Positions 1 to 5,595 of a DNA stretch of 6,234 nucleotides are shown here, piece after piece (within the stretch, counting starts at the first letter, position 1; the number at the start of each line of letters is the position of its first letter). The translations under genes and the position numbers were made by a program. The stretch is from assembly GCA_028705545.1 (NCBI GenBank), contig JAQWDG010000111.1:1-6234 (forward strand), in the 5' to 3' direction. The notes beneath the pieces are model-generated. The model was not told where the DNA came from. It made no database searches and saw only the letters and a program-made list of their open reading frames with translations. Source of the stretch: Methanoregula sp. (GTDB lineage: Archaea > Halobacteriota > Methanomicrobia > Methanomicrobiales > Methanospirillaceae).

Positions 1-103
1 TGGATTGTGCTGCTTTACCAGTTCCTGGCTTGCTCTTCGTTGCCTGTGCGCTCTTCGCTGGTTTCGTTGCCGTGGCACTCTTCTTTTTTGCTGATTCTGC
101 CAT
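1..103 (-). CDS. Start of an unidentified gene with a Lys/Ala-rich N-terminal tail (3' end off window)
   Basis: An ATG at 103-101 opens a minus-strand frame that stays open to the window edge, giving 34 residues that begin MAESAKKKSATATKPAK. Nine of the 34 are Lys and most of the rest are Ala, Ser and Thr, with Pro at 15 and 26. This is a typical disordered basic tail, as found on some nucleic-acid-binding or surface-associated archaeal proteins. An in-frame TGA at 115-113 closes the frame upstream, so the start is within this short interval. A strong AAGGAGGA Shine-Dalgarno lies at 125-118, but 14 bases from the ATG, which is long. The strand matches all other genes here. The function cannot be given because the folded part lies outside the window. 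The opposite strand is also open here, as a Leu/Phe-rich reading that I take to be the shadow of this tail. Confidence 0.5.
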   Translation of the reverse strand, partial: MAESAKKKSATATKPAKSAQATKSKPGTGKAAQS

Positions 104-271
104 TCTCGGTGTTCAACTCCTCCTTTCCTGTATTTTCCAGATTCTGACTGCATTACCTGGTGTGAGGGATGATATGAAAATACCCCGCCTGCATCCATTT
201 GAAGGGATAATCCGGGTGGATTTCTGGTGCAGCCGCAAGTTCCCCTCACCCCGGATTCTTCTTGGGCCGTA
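104..271 (-). promoter_or_regulatory. GC-rich non-coding leader with strong and competing pairings
   Basis: This stretch has no convincing gene. Read on the minus strand it holds AATCCGGGGTG at 257-247 and CACCCGGATT at 218-209. These pair over 10 base pairs with one bulged G around a 28-base loop. GTGAGGG at 249-243 can instead pair perfectly with CCCTCAC at 168-162. The two pairings share bases 249-247, so they cannot form together. The element lies between an AT-rich promoter-like stretch and the Shine-Dalgarno of the gene at 103, where a 5' leader would be. It matches no riboswitch class I recognise. It could also be a small RNA or a terminator-like structure. Confidence 0.35.
118..125 (-). 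promoter_or_regulatory. Shine-Dalgarno with long spacing before the ATG at 103
   Basis: The minus strand reads AAGGAGGA here, a near-perfect match to the 16S 3' end. It is the best ribosome-binding site in the gap and the main support for a gene start below it. The 14-base spacing to the ATG is longer than the usual 5-10. A TTG lies closer, but its frame reaches a stop after about 33 codons. Confidence 0.5.
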
Positions 272-275
272 ATAG

Positions 276-286
276 TAATAAACTTT
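276..286 (-). promoter_or_regulatory. Candidate archaeal TATA box for the gene at 103
   Basis: The minus strand reads AAAGTTTATTA, a purine-rich BRE-like stretch followed by a TATA-like element, within a very AT-rich 100-base gap. Start sites usually lie about 25 bases downstream. Initiation would then be near 255, at the outer edge of the inverted repeat 209-218/247-257. A second AT-rich candidate (CTTAATATTTTAACC) lies at 324-310. Neither is certain. Confidence 0.3.
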
Positions 287-361
287 GTTAAATTCGTGTG
301 AAAAAATGCGGTTAAAATATTAAGTTATTGTTAAAGATTAGAGAGACTGATGGGTTCTGAT

Positions 362-392
362 GCCCGGGAGATTATGTGAACTCCCTCCGGGC
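362..392 (-). terminator. Hairpin over the stop codon of the substrate-binding gene, possible terminator
   Basis: GCCCGGGAG at 362-370 and CTCCCTCCGGGC at 381-392 are complementary over 9 base pairs with a 3-base bulge and a 10-base loop. The loop holds the TAA stop at 374-372. Downstream on the minus strand the sequence becomes T-rich, including T6 at 306-301. It may end the transporter transcript, but the T-run is about 55 bases away and short. Confidence 0.25.
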
Positions 393-1352
393 GAGGAGAA
401 CTGCTGCCCCAATCCCTGCGATCACACAGATACTGTCCAGCGGCGCAGGAACCGTTGTCGTGGAGGTTTGTACACTCACCGGAGTGACCAGTTTTTTATT
501 ATATGCAAGAACTTCAGGAATGGAATTGACACCGTTCACGGATTTGGGAAAATTGGTAAAGATAACACGAGTGGCATTGATACCCTGTGCATGAAGCGTC
601 TCCTCAATTCCTTTTGCCATTTCCCCGGACTGCATATTTTCTATCACATACCGGACATTCCGGTATTTCTCCGGGTGCGCATTGATATCATCAACAATTT
701 TTGCCGGGGTATAATTCCCGTTCTGGTAAAACTCAGGAGCAAAAACTGAAACAACATGCAGACCAAGCCAGTCCTCGGCAGCATTCTTCTGCCATGCCAT
801 GACGATGACATCCTGTCCGGAGATCTTTTGCTTTTCTTCAGCCGTGAGGTTTTGTGCGGCTATCTTTGGAATATAATCTGCATAACGGCCTTCATAATAA
901 CTGGCGTTTGCCGGATCCGCTTTTTCCAGCCATCCTTTTTCCTCAGCTGCCAGCTGGAGTGCAGAGGCAGGAGTGTTCCAGTTCTGGTTGGGATCACGTG
1001 GGGTCTGCCAGGTTACGTTCCCGAAATTGTTTGCCGCCATGAATTTGTCGATGACCGGCATAATATCCGTTTTATCGATCGATCCGTTATGAGCGGCATA
1101 GAGATCCGCATTTCTGATGAAATCCTGTTTCACCTGGACAATATTTGCAATCACATCGGCCTGCATATTCGGACAGAGACCCGGATCGGACACGGTCACA
1201 ACAGTAACCCTGTCCCCACCGATTGTTTCAAGCGGGTTTGCGAGGACGCTTGTCGTGGTAACGATCTTCAATTCCGCTGAAACCGGGAATGCTAAAAGTC
1301 CTGATAAAAGGAGAATTGCTATGAGTACCCGTATTTTTCCCATAGGTTTCAT
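372..1352 (-). CDS. ZnuA/TroA-type ABC substrate-binding protein, membrane-anchored, lacking the canonical His ligands
   Basis: This 326-residue protein should capture the transporter's substrate outside the membrane. Residues 1-26 are a Sec signal peptide with likely cleavage after VSA. The body follows the cluster A-I (ZinT/ZnuA, PF01297) pattern: KIVTTTSVLANPLETIGGD (29-47), DPGLCPNMQAD (56-66), RDPNQNWNTPASALQLA (119-134), a central helix and second lobe from about 180, and SIPEVLAYNKKLV (277-289). A Ser/Thr-rich linker (290-301) leads to PAPLD, a hydrophobic segment (306-320) and ARRE. That tripartite tail resembles an archaeosortase or membrane-anchor signal, and no lipobox is seen. Where the family carries metal ligands (DPH, DPHxW, SHxAFGY, a late Asp/Glu) this protein has DPG, DPN, WQKNAAEDW and FTNFP. 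The substrate therefore cannot be assigned. It follows the permease after 17 bases. The ATG at 1352 has no good Shine-Dalgarno, so re-initiation is likely. Confidence 0.82.
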   Translation of the reverse strand: MKPMGKIRVLIAILLLSGLLAFPVSAELKIVTTTSVLANPLETIGGDRVTVVTVSDPGLCPNMQADVIANIVQVKQDFIRNADLYAAHNGSIDKTDIMPVIDKFMAANNFGNVTWQTPRDPNQNWNTPASALQLAAEEKGWLEKADPANASYYEGRYADYIPKIAAQNLTAEEKQKISGQDVIVMAWQKNAAEDWLGLHVVSVFAPEFYQNGNYTPAKIVDDINAHPEKYRNVRYVIENMQSGEMAKGIEETLHAQGINATRVIFTNFPKSVNGVNSIPEVLAYNKKLVTPVSVQTSTTTVPAPLDSICVIAGIGAAVLLARREFT

Positions 1353-1369
1353 TTTGTATGAATTTCAAG

Positions 1370-2200
1370 TTAATTCTTACTATTTGTAATCCGCCTCATG
1401 GGAGATAACAGGACGGCAACGGCAAATACTGCTGCGAAGATAACGGCAGTCAGGGGGGCAACCGGCAGGGCAAACGAGAGTCCGGCAACTGCACCGGCAA
1501 CGCTGATGCAGACTGCAACAAAGGGAGCAACAAAGAACATACTCCTGATACTGCGACAGAACTGGGATGCAATCGCGGCCGGGGTAACCAGCCAGACAAA
1601 GATCAGAAGGCCTCCGATAATGGTCAGGGAAAGCGCGATGCTGATGGCAATAATAAAGAGCAGGCCGTAAAAAATGGGCGAGGTGCTTATCCCGGTGGAT
1701 TCTGCAATTTTCCGGTGGAATATAATTGCGGTGATCTCCTTATAGAAGACGATAACAAACAGTGCAGCCACAGCCGATACGACGAGAAGTCCGTATACTT
1801 CATGCTGGTAGAGGGAGGTTACATTCCCGTACAGGAGCATGGTCGCATTCATGCCGCTCCCTGTTGTCTGCATCCATGCGATAAAAAAAATGGCAACGGC
1901 CATACACATGGAGAAGAGAATCCCCAGGGTGGTATCCGGGGACATCCGGGCCCGGTCGGAGAGTGGCCCGATTAGTACAGCAATGAAGAGGCTTGCACAA
2001 ACCGCCGCAATCGTTACAGGAATTCCAAAGAAAAGCCCGATTGCCCCGCCCGCAAATGCAGCGTGGGACATCGTAAACCCGATTGACGAGATCCCAATCT
2101 TCGTGATGATCACGCCAAGGATTGCGCAGGCAATCGATGCCGATGCCATCGCCTCTATGGCACGGCACAGGATAATATTCGGGATAATGAATTCAAGCAT
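1370..2200 (-). CDS. ABC-3 (ZnuB-type) metal transporter permease
   Basis: This 276-residue, very hydrophobic protein has about eight or nine membrane segments and should form, as a dimer, the channel of the importer. Family landmarks in order are IGFTMSHAAFAGGAIG (40-55), matching the ALSHAALPG-type helix; SPDTTLGILFS (87-97); YGNVTSL (124-130); KEITAIIFHRKIAESTG (154-170), the probable ATPase-coupling loop; IIGGLLIFVWLVTPAAIA (194-211); and a closing ALPVAPLTAVIFAAVF stretch (244-259). Length and motif order fit PF00950. I place the start at MLEF, with ATG at 2200-2198. It overlaps the ATPase stop by 8 bases (ATGCTTGA), a sign of translational coupling. A longer frame back to 2284 exists but would overlap the ATPase by 92 bases with a basic, non-family extension. 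PF00950 permeases usually carry Zn, Mn or Fe, but specificity is set by the binding protein. Confidence 0.9.
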   Translation of the reverse strand: MLEFIIPNIILCRAIEAMASASIACAILGVIITKIGISSIGFTMSHAAFAGGAIGLFFGIPVTIAAVCASLFIAVLIGPLSDRARMSPDTTLGILFSMCMAVAIFFIAWMQTTGSGMNATMLLYGNVTSLYQHEVYGLLVVSAVAALFVIVFYKEITAIIFHRKIAESTGISTSPIFYGLLFIIAISIALSLTIIGGLLIFVWLVTPAAIASQFCRSIRSMFFVAPFVAVCISVAGAVAGLSFALPVAPLTAVIFAAVFAVAVLLSPMRRITNSKN

Positions 2201-2948
2201 GGGCAACCGGGACCTGTGAAGTAGTACGGACAATATCCTCGATCTCAGCCGCGCGACAGGCGCGATCGAGCGTGATGCTGCCATTATTCATGACGACAGC
2301 ATGGATCGGGAGATCGGGCAGGCCATCAAACGCATGGGAAACCACAACAACGGTGATGCCTTTTCTGACAAGACCGGCAAGGATGGTTGAAATATATTCC
2401 CGGGAATAGAGATCGAGGTTGCTGTAGGGTTCGTCGAGAAGCATGATTTCCGGTTCTTTTGCGATATTCTGGGCGATGAGAACCTTTTGCTGCTGCCCTC
2501 CGCTCAGGGTGCCAATCGGTTTATCGGCAAATTCTTCAATCTCAAGCGTTTTCATTGCATTCTCGGCAAGTTCAGCATCGTGCCGGTCCGGGCGACGGAA
2601 ATATCCGAGTTTCCCGTACCGGCCCATCATGACGACCTCTCGTACGGTAAACGGGGTGAGCGGATCAAACGAAAAATTCTGGATAACATATCCGGCCCGT
2701 TTGCGGACCGCCGTACCCTGTTTTTTTACATCGATGCCACAGACCTGTGCCGAACCGCAGGTTATGGGAAGCATCCCTATGATCGATTCGAGAAGCGTTG
2801 TTTTCCCGGCACCGTTTGGACCACCGACCATTACGAATTCCCCGGGACCGACCCGGAGGGAGACATTGCGCAGGGAGGGCCGGTCTGCTCCCTCGTATGC
2901 TGTGACGATCCCCTCAAGAACGATGAGGGGGCTGCTTGCAACTGCCAT
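2193..2948 (-). CDS. ABC transporter ATP-binding protein (ZnuC-type)
   Basis: This 251-residue cytoplasmic ATPase powers the importer and is complete by motif content. It has Walker A GPNGAGKTT (43-51), a Q-loop Gln at 90, signature LSGGQ (148-152), Walker B IMLLDE (168-173), D-loop SNLD (176-179) and a switch His at 205 (VVVSHAF). The FTVREVVMMGRYGKLGYFRR segment after the Q-loop is typical of the metal-type ATPases that partner ABC-3 permeases. The start at 2948 follows the FmdE-like gene by 9 bases. Its Shine-Dalgarno GGTGA (2962-2958) contains the upstream stop codon, so the two genes are probably translationally coupled. The 3' end overlaps the permease start by 8 bases. All catalytic residues are present, so an active enzyme is expected. 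Confidence 0.93.
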   Translation of the reverse strand: MAVASSPLIVLEGIVTAYEGADRPSLRNVSLRVGPGEFVMVGGPNGAGKTTLLESIIGMLPITCGSAQVCGIDVKKQGTAVRKRAGYVIQNFSFDPLTPFTVREVVMMGRYGKLGYFRRPDRHDAELAENAMKTLEIEEFADKPIGTLSGGQQQKVLIAQNIAKEPEIMLLDEPYSNLDLYSREYISTILAGLVRKGITVVVVSHAFDGLPDLPIHAVVMNNGSITLDRACRAAEIEDIVRTTSQVPVAHA

Positions 2949-2957
2949 GGATAAGAG

Positions 2958-2962
2958 TCACC
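2958..2962 (-). promoter_or_regulatory. Shine-Dalgarno GGTGA fused to the stop codon of the previous gene
   Basis: The minus strand reads GGTGA, with 9 bases to the ATG at 2948. Its last three bases are the TGA that ends the FmdE-like gene. A ribosome terminating there sits on the next ribosome-binding site, which supports the 2948 start and coupling. Confidence 0.6.
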
Positions 2963-3395
2963 GTAGCGAGCTGGTAAAGAGCCGGTCATCCTGCCACGAA
3001 TAGAGGTCTTCGGCAAAATGTTCTACCGATACCTCGTCATGGCCGCTGCCGTTCATCCGGGTTTCCGGTTTTGGTACGACCGTGAGGGTTTTTCCCCCGG
3101 ACAAAAACACGACCTGAATTTCCGGGCTTTCAACGATTTCGATGTTGCGCTTCCCGTACGTACACCCGCTCCCGAGCTGGACACCGTCAACGAGGCAGGA
3201 CTCGGGGGTTTTCCCGGAACAGTAGACCTTCGCACTCATTTCAAAGGGATCGTTGCAGAACTCCTTTTTTGCATACCTGCCCATACGGTAACCAAGGACA
3301 ATGAACGGTCCGAGATGGCCGTGGAATGCTGCAAGATCGGCGGTAGAATAGTTTTTGGTGAGATTAAGGAAATGACAATGCGTGTGAGAATCCAT
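2958..3395 (-). CDS. FmdE-domain protein, short form without zinc ribbon
   Basis: This 145-residue soluble protein shows the core of PF02663, named after formylmethanofuran dehydrogenase subunit E. It has FHGHLGPFIVLGYRMG (24-39), matching the family FHGHxCPG motif but in the variant where the Cys position is Gly 29. It also has CLVDGVQLGSGCTYGKRNI (67-85), with conserved Cys 67, Cys 78 and the GKxN turn. The C-terminal zinc-ribbon domain of longer members is absent. The N-terminus is rich in potential metal ligands: His 4, His 6, Cys 7 and His 8. Cys 47 and Cys 59 add to these. It is the first gene of the transporter operon, 9 bases before the ATPase. I infer a cytoplasmic partner of transport, such as a metal or cofactor handler, rather than a catalytic dehydrogenase subunit, since no fwd/fmd genes are near. 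The ATG at 3395 lacks a good Shine-Dalgarno, but an in-frame stop lies 9 bases upstream. Confidence 0.85.
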   Translation of the reverse strand: MDSHTHCHFLNLTKNYSTADLAAFHGHLGPFIVLGYRMGRYAKKEFCNDPFEMSAKVYCSGKTPESCLVDGVQLGSGCTYGKRNIEIVESPEIQVVFLSGGKTLTVVPKPETRMNGSGHDEVSVEHFAEDLYSWQDDRLFTSSLR

Positions 3396-3480
3396 ACCGT
3401 ATTAGGGATTTTATCGGATAAGAAGTTTTCAGTTTTATCGCGAATAATGTGATTTTTTTATGTTATGTTGTGAAAGAGAG
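3396..3480 (-). promoter_or_regulatory. AT-rich upstream region of the transporter operon with a direct repeat
   Basis: This non-coding DNA precedes the FmdE-like gene. The 8-mer TTTTATCG (plus strand) occurs at 3409-3416 and 3433-3440, 24 bases apart. The second copy runs into TTATCGCGAATAA (3435-3447), a near-palindrome with one extra A. Repeats of this kind in an importer promoter could be an operator for a metal-responsive repressor, but the AT-rich background makes chance copies possible. Confidence 0.3.
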
Positions 3481-3493
3481 GAGTATATTTTTC
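3481..3493 (-). promoter_or_regulatory. Candidate archaeal TATA box for the transporter operon
   Basis: The minus strand reads GAAAAATATACTC, with purines in the BRE position followed by AAATATA. Initiation about 25 bases downstream would leave a leader of roughly 65 bases. Closer AT-rich candidates (near 3431-3443) would give a near-leaderless mRNA, which would fit the lack of a Shine-Dalgarno before 3395. The choice cannot be settled by eye. Confidence 0.35.
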
Positions 3494-3520
3494 ATAAGTC
3501 CACACACAACGAAAGGAGGT

Positions 3521-3536
3521 AAAAAATAAAAAAAAA
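3521..3536 (-). terminator. Poly-T transcription terminator after the pilin genes
   Basis: On the minus strand the sequence is T9, A, T6, beginning 3 bases after the TAA stop of the last pilin gene. Archaeal RNA polymerase terminates at T-rich tracts without needing a hairpin, so this probably ends the pilin transcript and separates it from the transporter operon. Confidence 0.7.
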
Positions 3537-3539
3537 TGA

Positions 3540-4112
3540 TTATGCATCGATCTTAACCTTGGTCCGGGCAAAGATCTTACCGCTCTTATCCGTCAGCTCT
3601 ACCCAGAAAGACCTGCCAATGTTATCCGGATTATCCAACCAGTAGGTGCCGGATTTGCTATCGACACCAGGTTGAAGGAACGTGTGGGTCTGGTAAGGTG
3701 GAACGATGTATGCCCGGTCTCCCACATTAAACGATTTAACCCCGGTAAATCCCCCGGCCCGCATCCATCTGCAGGGATCTGCATCCTTTTCTACAGCGGG
3801 CAGTGAAGAGGTATTCGTGACAGAAGTCTTGTTCACGGTCCAGACAATATGTTCTGCATTACCAAACGAATCTGATAAGCGGACAAGGATCGTTGTACTC
3901 ATCGTACTGACATCGTCCGGTCCTTCATTCTCGATCCACATTCCCTGGGACTGGCTGTAGCCTCCCGTTATCTGGACATTTGGTGCTTTGTCGTTACTTT
4001 CGCTCAGACCTCCGGCAAATGCCGATACGATCGCCGCAATGACGATAGTAACGACAAGCATCAGCATCACACCGACTACCGGTGAGACCGCAGTTGTACG
4101 CATTTTTGTCAT
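3540..4112 (-). CDS. Archaeal type IV pilin, paralogue 1 (last of the array)
   Basis: This 190-residue secreted pilin-like protein begins with the short leader MTKMRTTA and then VSPVVGVMLMLVVTIVIAA. That is the archaeal Pilin_N (PF07790) N-terminus, which a prepilin peptidase should process before the VSP and which packs the pilus core. The remaining residues form a predicted beta-rich head with Asn-X-Ser/Thr sites (NKT, NTS), a lone Cys in DADPCRW, and the C-terminal strand pair ELTDKSGKIFARTKV that resembles the other three copies. I chose the ATG at 4112 because GGTGGAGG (4129-4122) lies 9 bases before it. The ATG at 4121 abuts that site and would give 193 residues with an 8-base overlap. 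It is the most divergent copy in the membrane helix (IVIAAIV rather than IIIAAVV). A poly-T terminator follows. Confidence 0.85.
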   Translation of the reverse strand: MTKMRTTAVSPVVGVMLMLVVTIVIAAIVSAFAGGLSESNDKAPNVQITGGYSQSQGMWIENEGPDDVSTMSTTILVRLSDSFGNAEHIVWTVNKTSVTNTSSLPAVEKDADPCRWMRAGGFTGVKSFNVGDRAYIVPPYQTHTFLQPGVDSKSGTYWLDNPDNIGRSFWVELTDKSGKIFARTKVKIDA

Positions 4113-4113
4113 G

Positions 4114-4860
4114 TTATCCATCCTCCACCGTCACATCCTTATCAAAAATTACCTTCTGGGTAGGTATGTGGATCAGCTGGACATTCACAACTTTGCCGGG
4201 TCTCAGTTCCCCCCATCCCTTGCCAAACAGTGCCTGCATACCATCGGTGCCGAATTCACCGGGCCCCACAGTGTAACTCTTACTCGCATCAGTCCCGCTG
4301 GTATACCGGTAACGGCTGTCGGGCGTTGACCCGTATCCACCATATTCTGCTCCATACCCTACAGCGGAATTATGGAGATGCGTTCCCGACATCAGGCTGT
4401 AGTTCCCCCACATCTGGTCCGGGTAATAACTGCCGCTGATATTTGTCCGGTTCACACCAGGTCCAAAACCAAGGGGAGAGTTGTAAGTGTTCGCACACTT
4501 GAGGGGGTCTGTAGCTGCCCCACACTTATAATACGTATTTGGCGTGGCGGATGGCCCGGTAATTGTCGTCATAACCGGATAACCGCTCGCGTTTGTCCAT
4601 GTCGTTACCAGCTTGAGATCTTTTGTCGGAATTGCCTGGTCGGTACTGATGACCGCAAGGTCAAAACCGCTGGTACCCCAACCCCCACTGTTCGATATAT
4701 GGCATTCGAACGATGCCACCGGGGCTTTTTTGCTCCCGGTGGAAAGTCCCCCGGCAAACGCAGAGACAACCGCAGCGATGATGATCGTTACAACGAGCAT
4801 CAGCATCACACCGACTACCGGTGAAACAGCGCGCTCTTTCTTCTGATAATTTGTCTGCAT
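4114..4860 (-). CDS. Archaeal type IV pilin, paralogue 2 (largest, Tyr/Gly-rich)
   Basis: This 248-residue protein has the leader MQTNYQKKERA, then VSPVVGVMLMLVVTIIIAA and AFAGGL, the Pilin_N signature with basic residues before the expected cleavage. It is the longest body of the four. It has Cys 53, 113 and 122, several glycosylation sequons (NAS 90, NRT 137, NIS 140, NYS 153), and a Tyr/Gly-rich stretch at 168-186 (GYGAEYGGYG, then YRY). It ends with RPGKVVNVQLIHIPTQKVIF, the PG turn and closing strands shared with its neighbours. The start at 4860 follows paralogue 3 by 9 bases. The role is probably structural, as a pilus or surface-filament subunit anchored in the membrane before assembly. 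The extra Cys and Tyr content suggests a specialised or minor pilin. That is inference. Confidence 0.85.
   Translation of the reverse strand: MQTNYQKKERAVSPVVGVMLMLVVTIIIAAVVSAFAGGLSTGSKKAPVASFECHISNSGGWGTSGFDLAVISTDQAIPTKDLKLVTTWTNASGYPVMTTITGPSATPNTYYKCGAATDPLKCANTYNSPLGFGPGVNRTNISGSYYPDQMWGNYSLMSGTHLHNSAVGYGAEYGGYGSTPDSRYRYTSGTDASKSYTVGPGEFGTDGMQALFGKGWGELRPGKVVNVQLIHIPTQKVIFDKDVTVEDG
4122..4129 (-). promoter_or_regulatory. Shine-Dalgarno that decides the start of pilin 1
   Basis: GGTGGAGG on the minus strand touches the first possible ATG (4121) with no spacer, but stands 9 bases from the second ATG (4112). Normal spacing therefore favours 4112 as the start. Confidence 0.55.
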
Positions 4861-4864
4861 TTTT

Positions 4865-4871
4865 CCACCTC
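4865..4871 (-). promoter_or_regulatory. Shine-Dalgarno of pilin 2 overlapping the stop of pilin 3
   Basis: The minus strand reads TGAGGTGG followed by four A and the ATG. The TGA stop of paralogue 3 (4872-4870) runs into GAGGTGG. This supports the 4860 start and translational coupling within the pilin operon. Confidence 0.6.
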
Positions 4872-5595
4872 ATCCGGTAATTTCGGGCACGGCAATCTGC
4901 CCGGATGTGATCATCTTCCCGCTTGGTTTGTCCATGATCTGGTACGTGAGGACATCACCGGAGTTCACGAAGAACGGGTACGTTCCGTCACTCTTGAGCC
5001 AGTTAACCGACACTGTGCCCTTGTAATTTGCCACGTAATCGGCATGGACCACAAATTTACCGCCCGGCTGGATGATGGTGCCATGATCCGGGTACCGTTC
5101 CATGTACTTGGACCAGTCTTTTGAGAAACCGGCAATCAGCGATTTGTCCCCGATACCTGTTGCATCGTCACCCAATACGCTTGCATTGTCATTTGTCAGC
5201 GGTGTGTTCAAGTTGGAAATCGTAGATTTCTCCGCAGGCTTCTGGAGCGATGAGACCTTCAGTTCGATATTTACGAGATTGATGGGATCGCCTCCCTTAT
5301 GTTCGAAGAGTATGTAGACATCGGTTGCACCGCTTGAAGGAGTGCGTGGTGCTGGCACGTGTTGATTTGCAGCTTTGCTAAATCCCTTGGTCTGATTATA
5401 CAAATCATAAGTTCCCCCTACATGGAACTCATCGGCAACGATCGTTGCCTGCGGCGTCTTGGTCTGGGAACCGCCTAGTCCACCGGCAAAAGCGGAGACC
5501 ACGGCCGCGATAATGATCGTAACTACGAGCATCAGCATCACACCAACGACTGGCGAGACTGCGGAATTGCGGTTGAAGCGAGATGTGCTTCTCAT
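4870..5595 (-). CDS. Archaeal type IV pilin, paralogue 3
   Basis: This 241-residue protein has the leader MRSTSRFNRNSA followed by VSPVVGVMLMLVVTIIIAA, the Pilin_N helix. The residues just before the cleavage site are Asn-Ser-Ala, without the Arg/Lys found in paralogues 2 and 4. The body carries the family motif FEHKGGDPINL (97-107), which matches FAIEHMGGDP in paralogue 4 and is recurrent in archaeal pilin heads. It also has IQPGGKF and a C-terminal DKPSGKMITSGQI. It has no Cys, and sequons NQT and NAS. The start overlaps the end of paralogue 4 as ATGA, and AAGGTGA (5609-5603) sits 7 bases upstream, a strong ribosome-binding site inside the preceding gene. It is expected to be a pilus or filament subunit co-made with its neighbours. 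Confidence 0.87.
   Translation of the reverse strand: MRSTSRFNRNSAVSPVVGVMLMLVVTIIIAAVVSAFAGGLGGSQTKTPQATIVADEFHVGGTYDLYNQTKGFSKAANQHVPAPRTPSSGATDVYILFEHKGGDPINLVNIELKVSSLQKPAEKSTISNLNTPLTNDNASVLGDDATGIGDKSLIAGFSKDWSKYMERYPDHGTIIQPGGKFVVHADYVANYKGTVSVNWLKSDGTYPFFVNSGDVLTYQIMDKPSGKMITSGQIAVPEITG

Noticed and set aside
1..198. Second minus-strand open frame of 66 codons from ATG at 198
   Set aside because: It passes through the non-coding structured region, lacks a Shine-Dalgarno, and reads as an Arg/Gln-rich shadow of the Lys/Ala-rich frame.
185..260. tRNA-like TTCAAAT loop on the minus strand
   Set aside because: The stem around it is only 4-5 pairs with an 8-base loop, and no acceptor, D-arm or anticodon arm could be fitted.
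30..272. Plus-strand 80-residue hydrophobic frame
   Set aside because: It starts at TTG with no ribosome-binding site, its C-terminal half looks random, and it is antisense to the better supported basic tail on the minus strand. It is open to the left edge, so a partial gene cannot be fully excluded.
2201..2284. Longer permease start at 2284
   Set aside because: It would overlap the ATPase by 92 bases and add a basic segment not found in the family. The ATG at 2200 gives normal length and an 8-base coupled overlap.
3511..3556. Perfect plus-strand Shine-Dalgarno (GAAAGGAGGT) followed by ATG at 3536
   Set aside because: The frame encodes only six residues before TAA, and the spacing is 15 bases. 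It is probably a chance effect of the purine-rich complement of the pilin terminator region.
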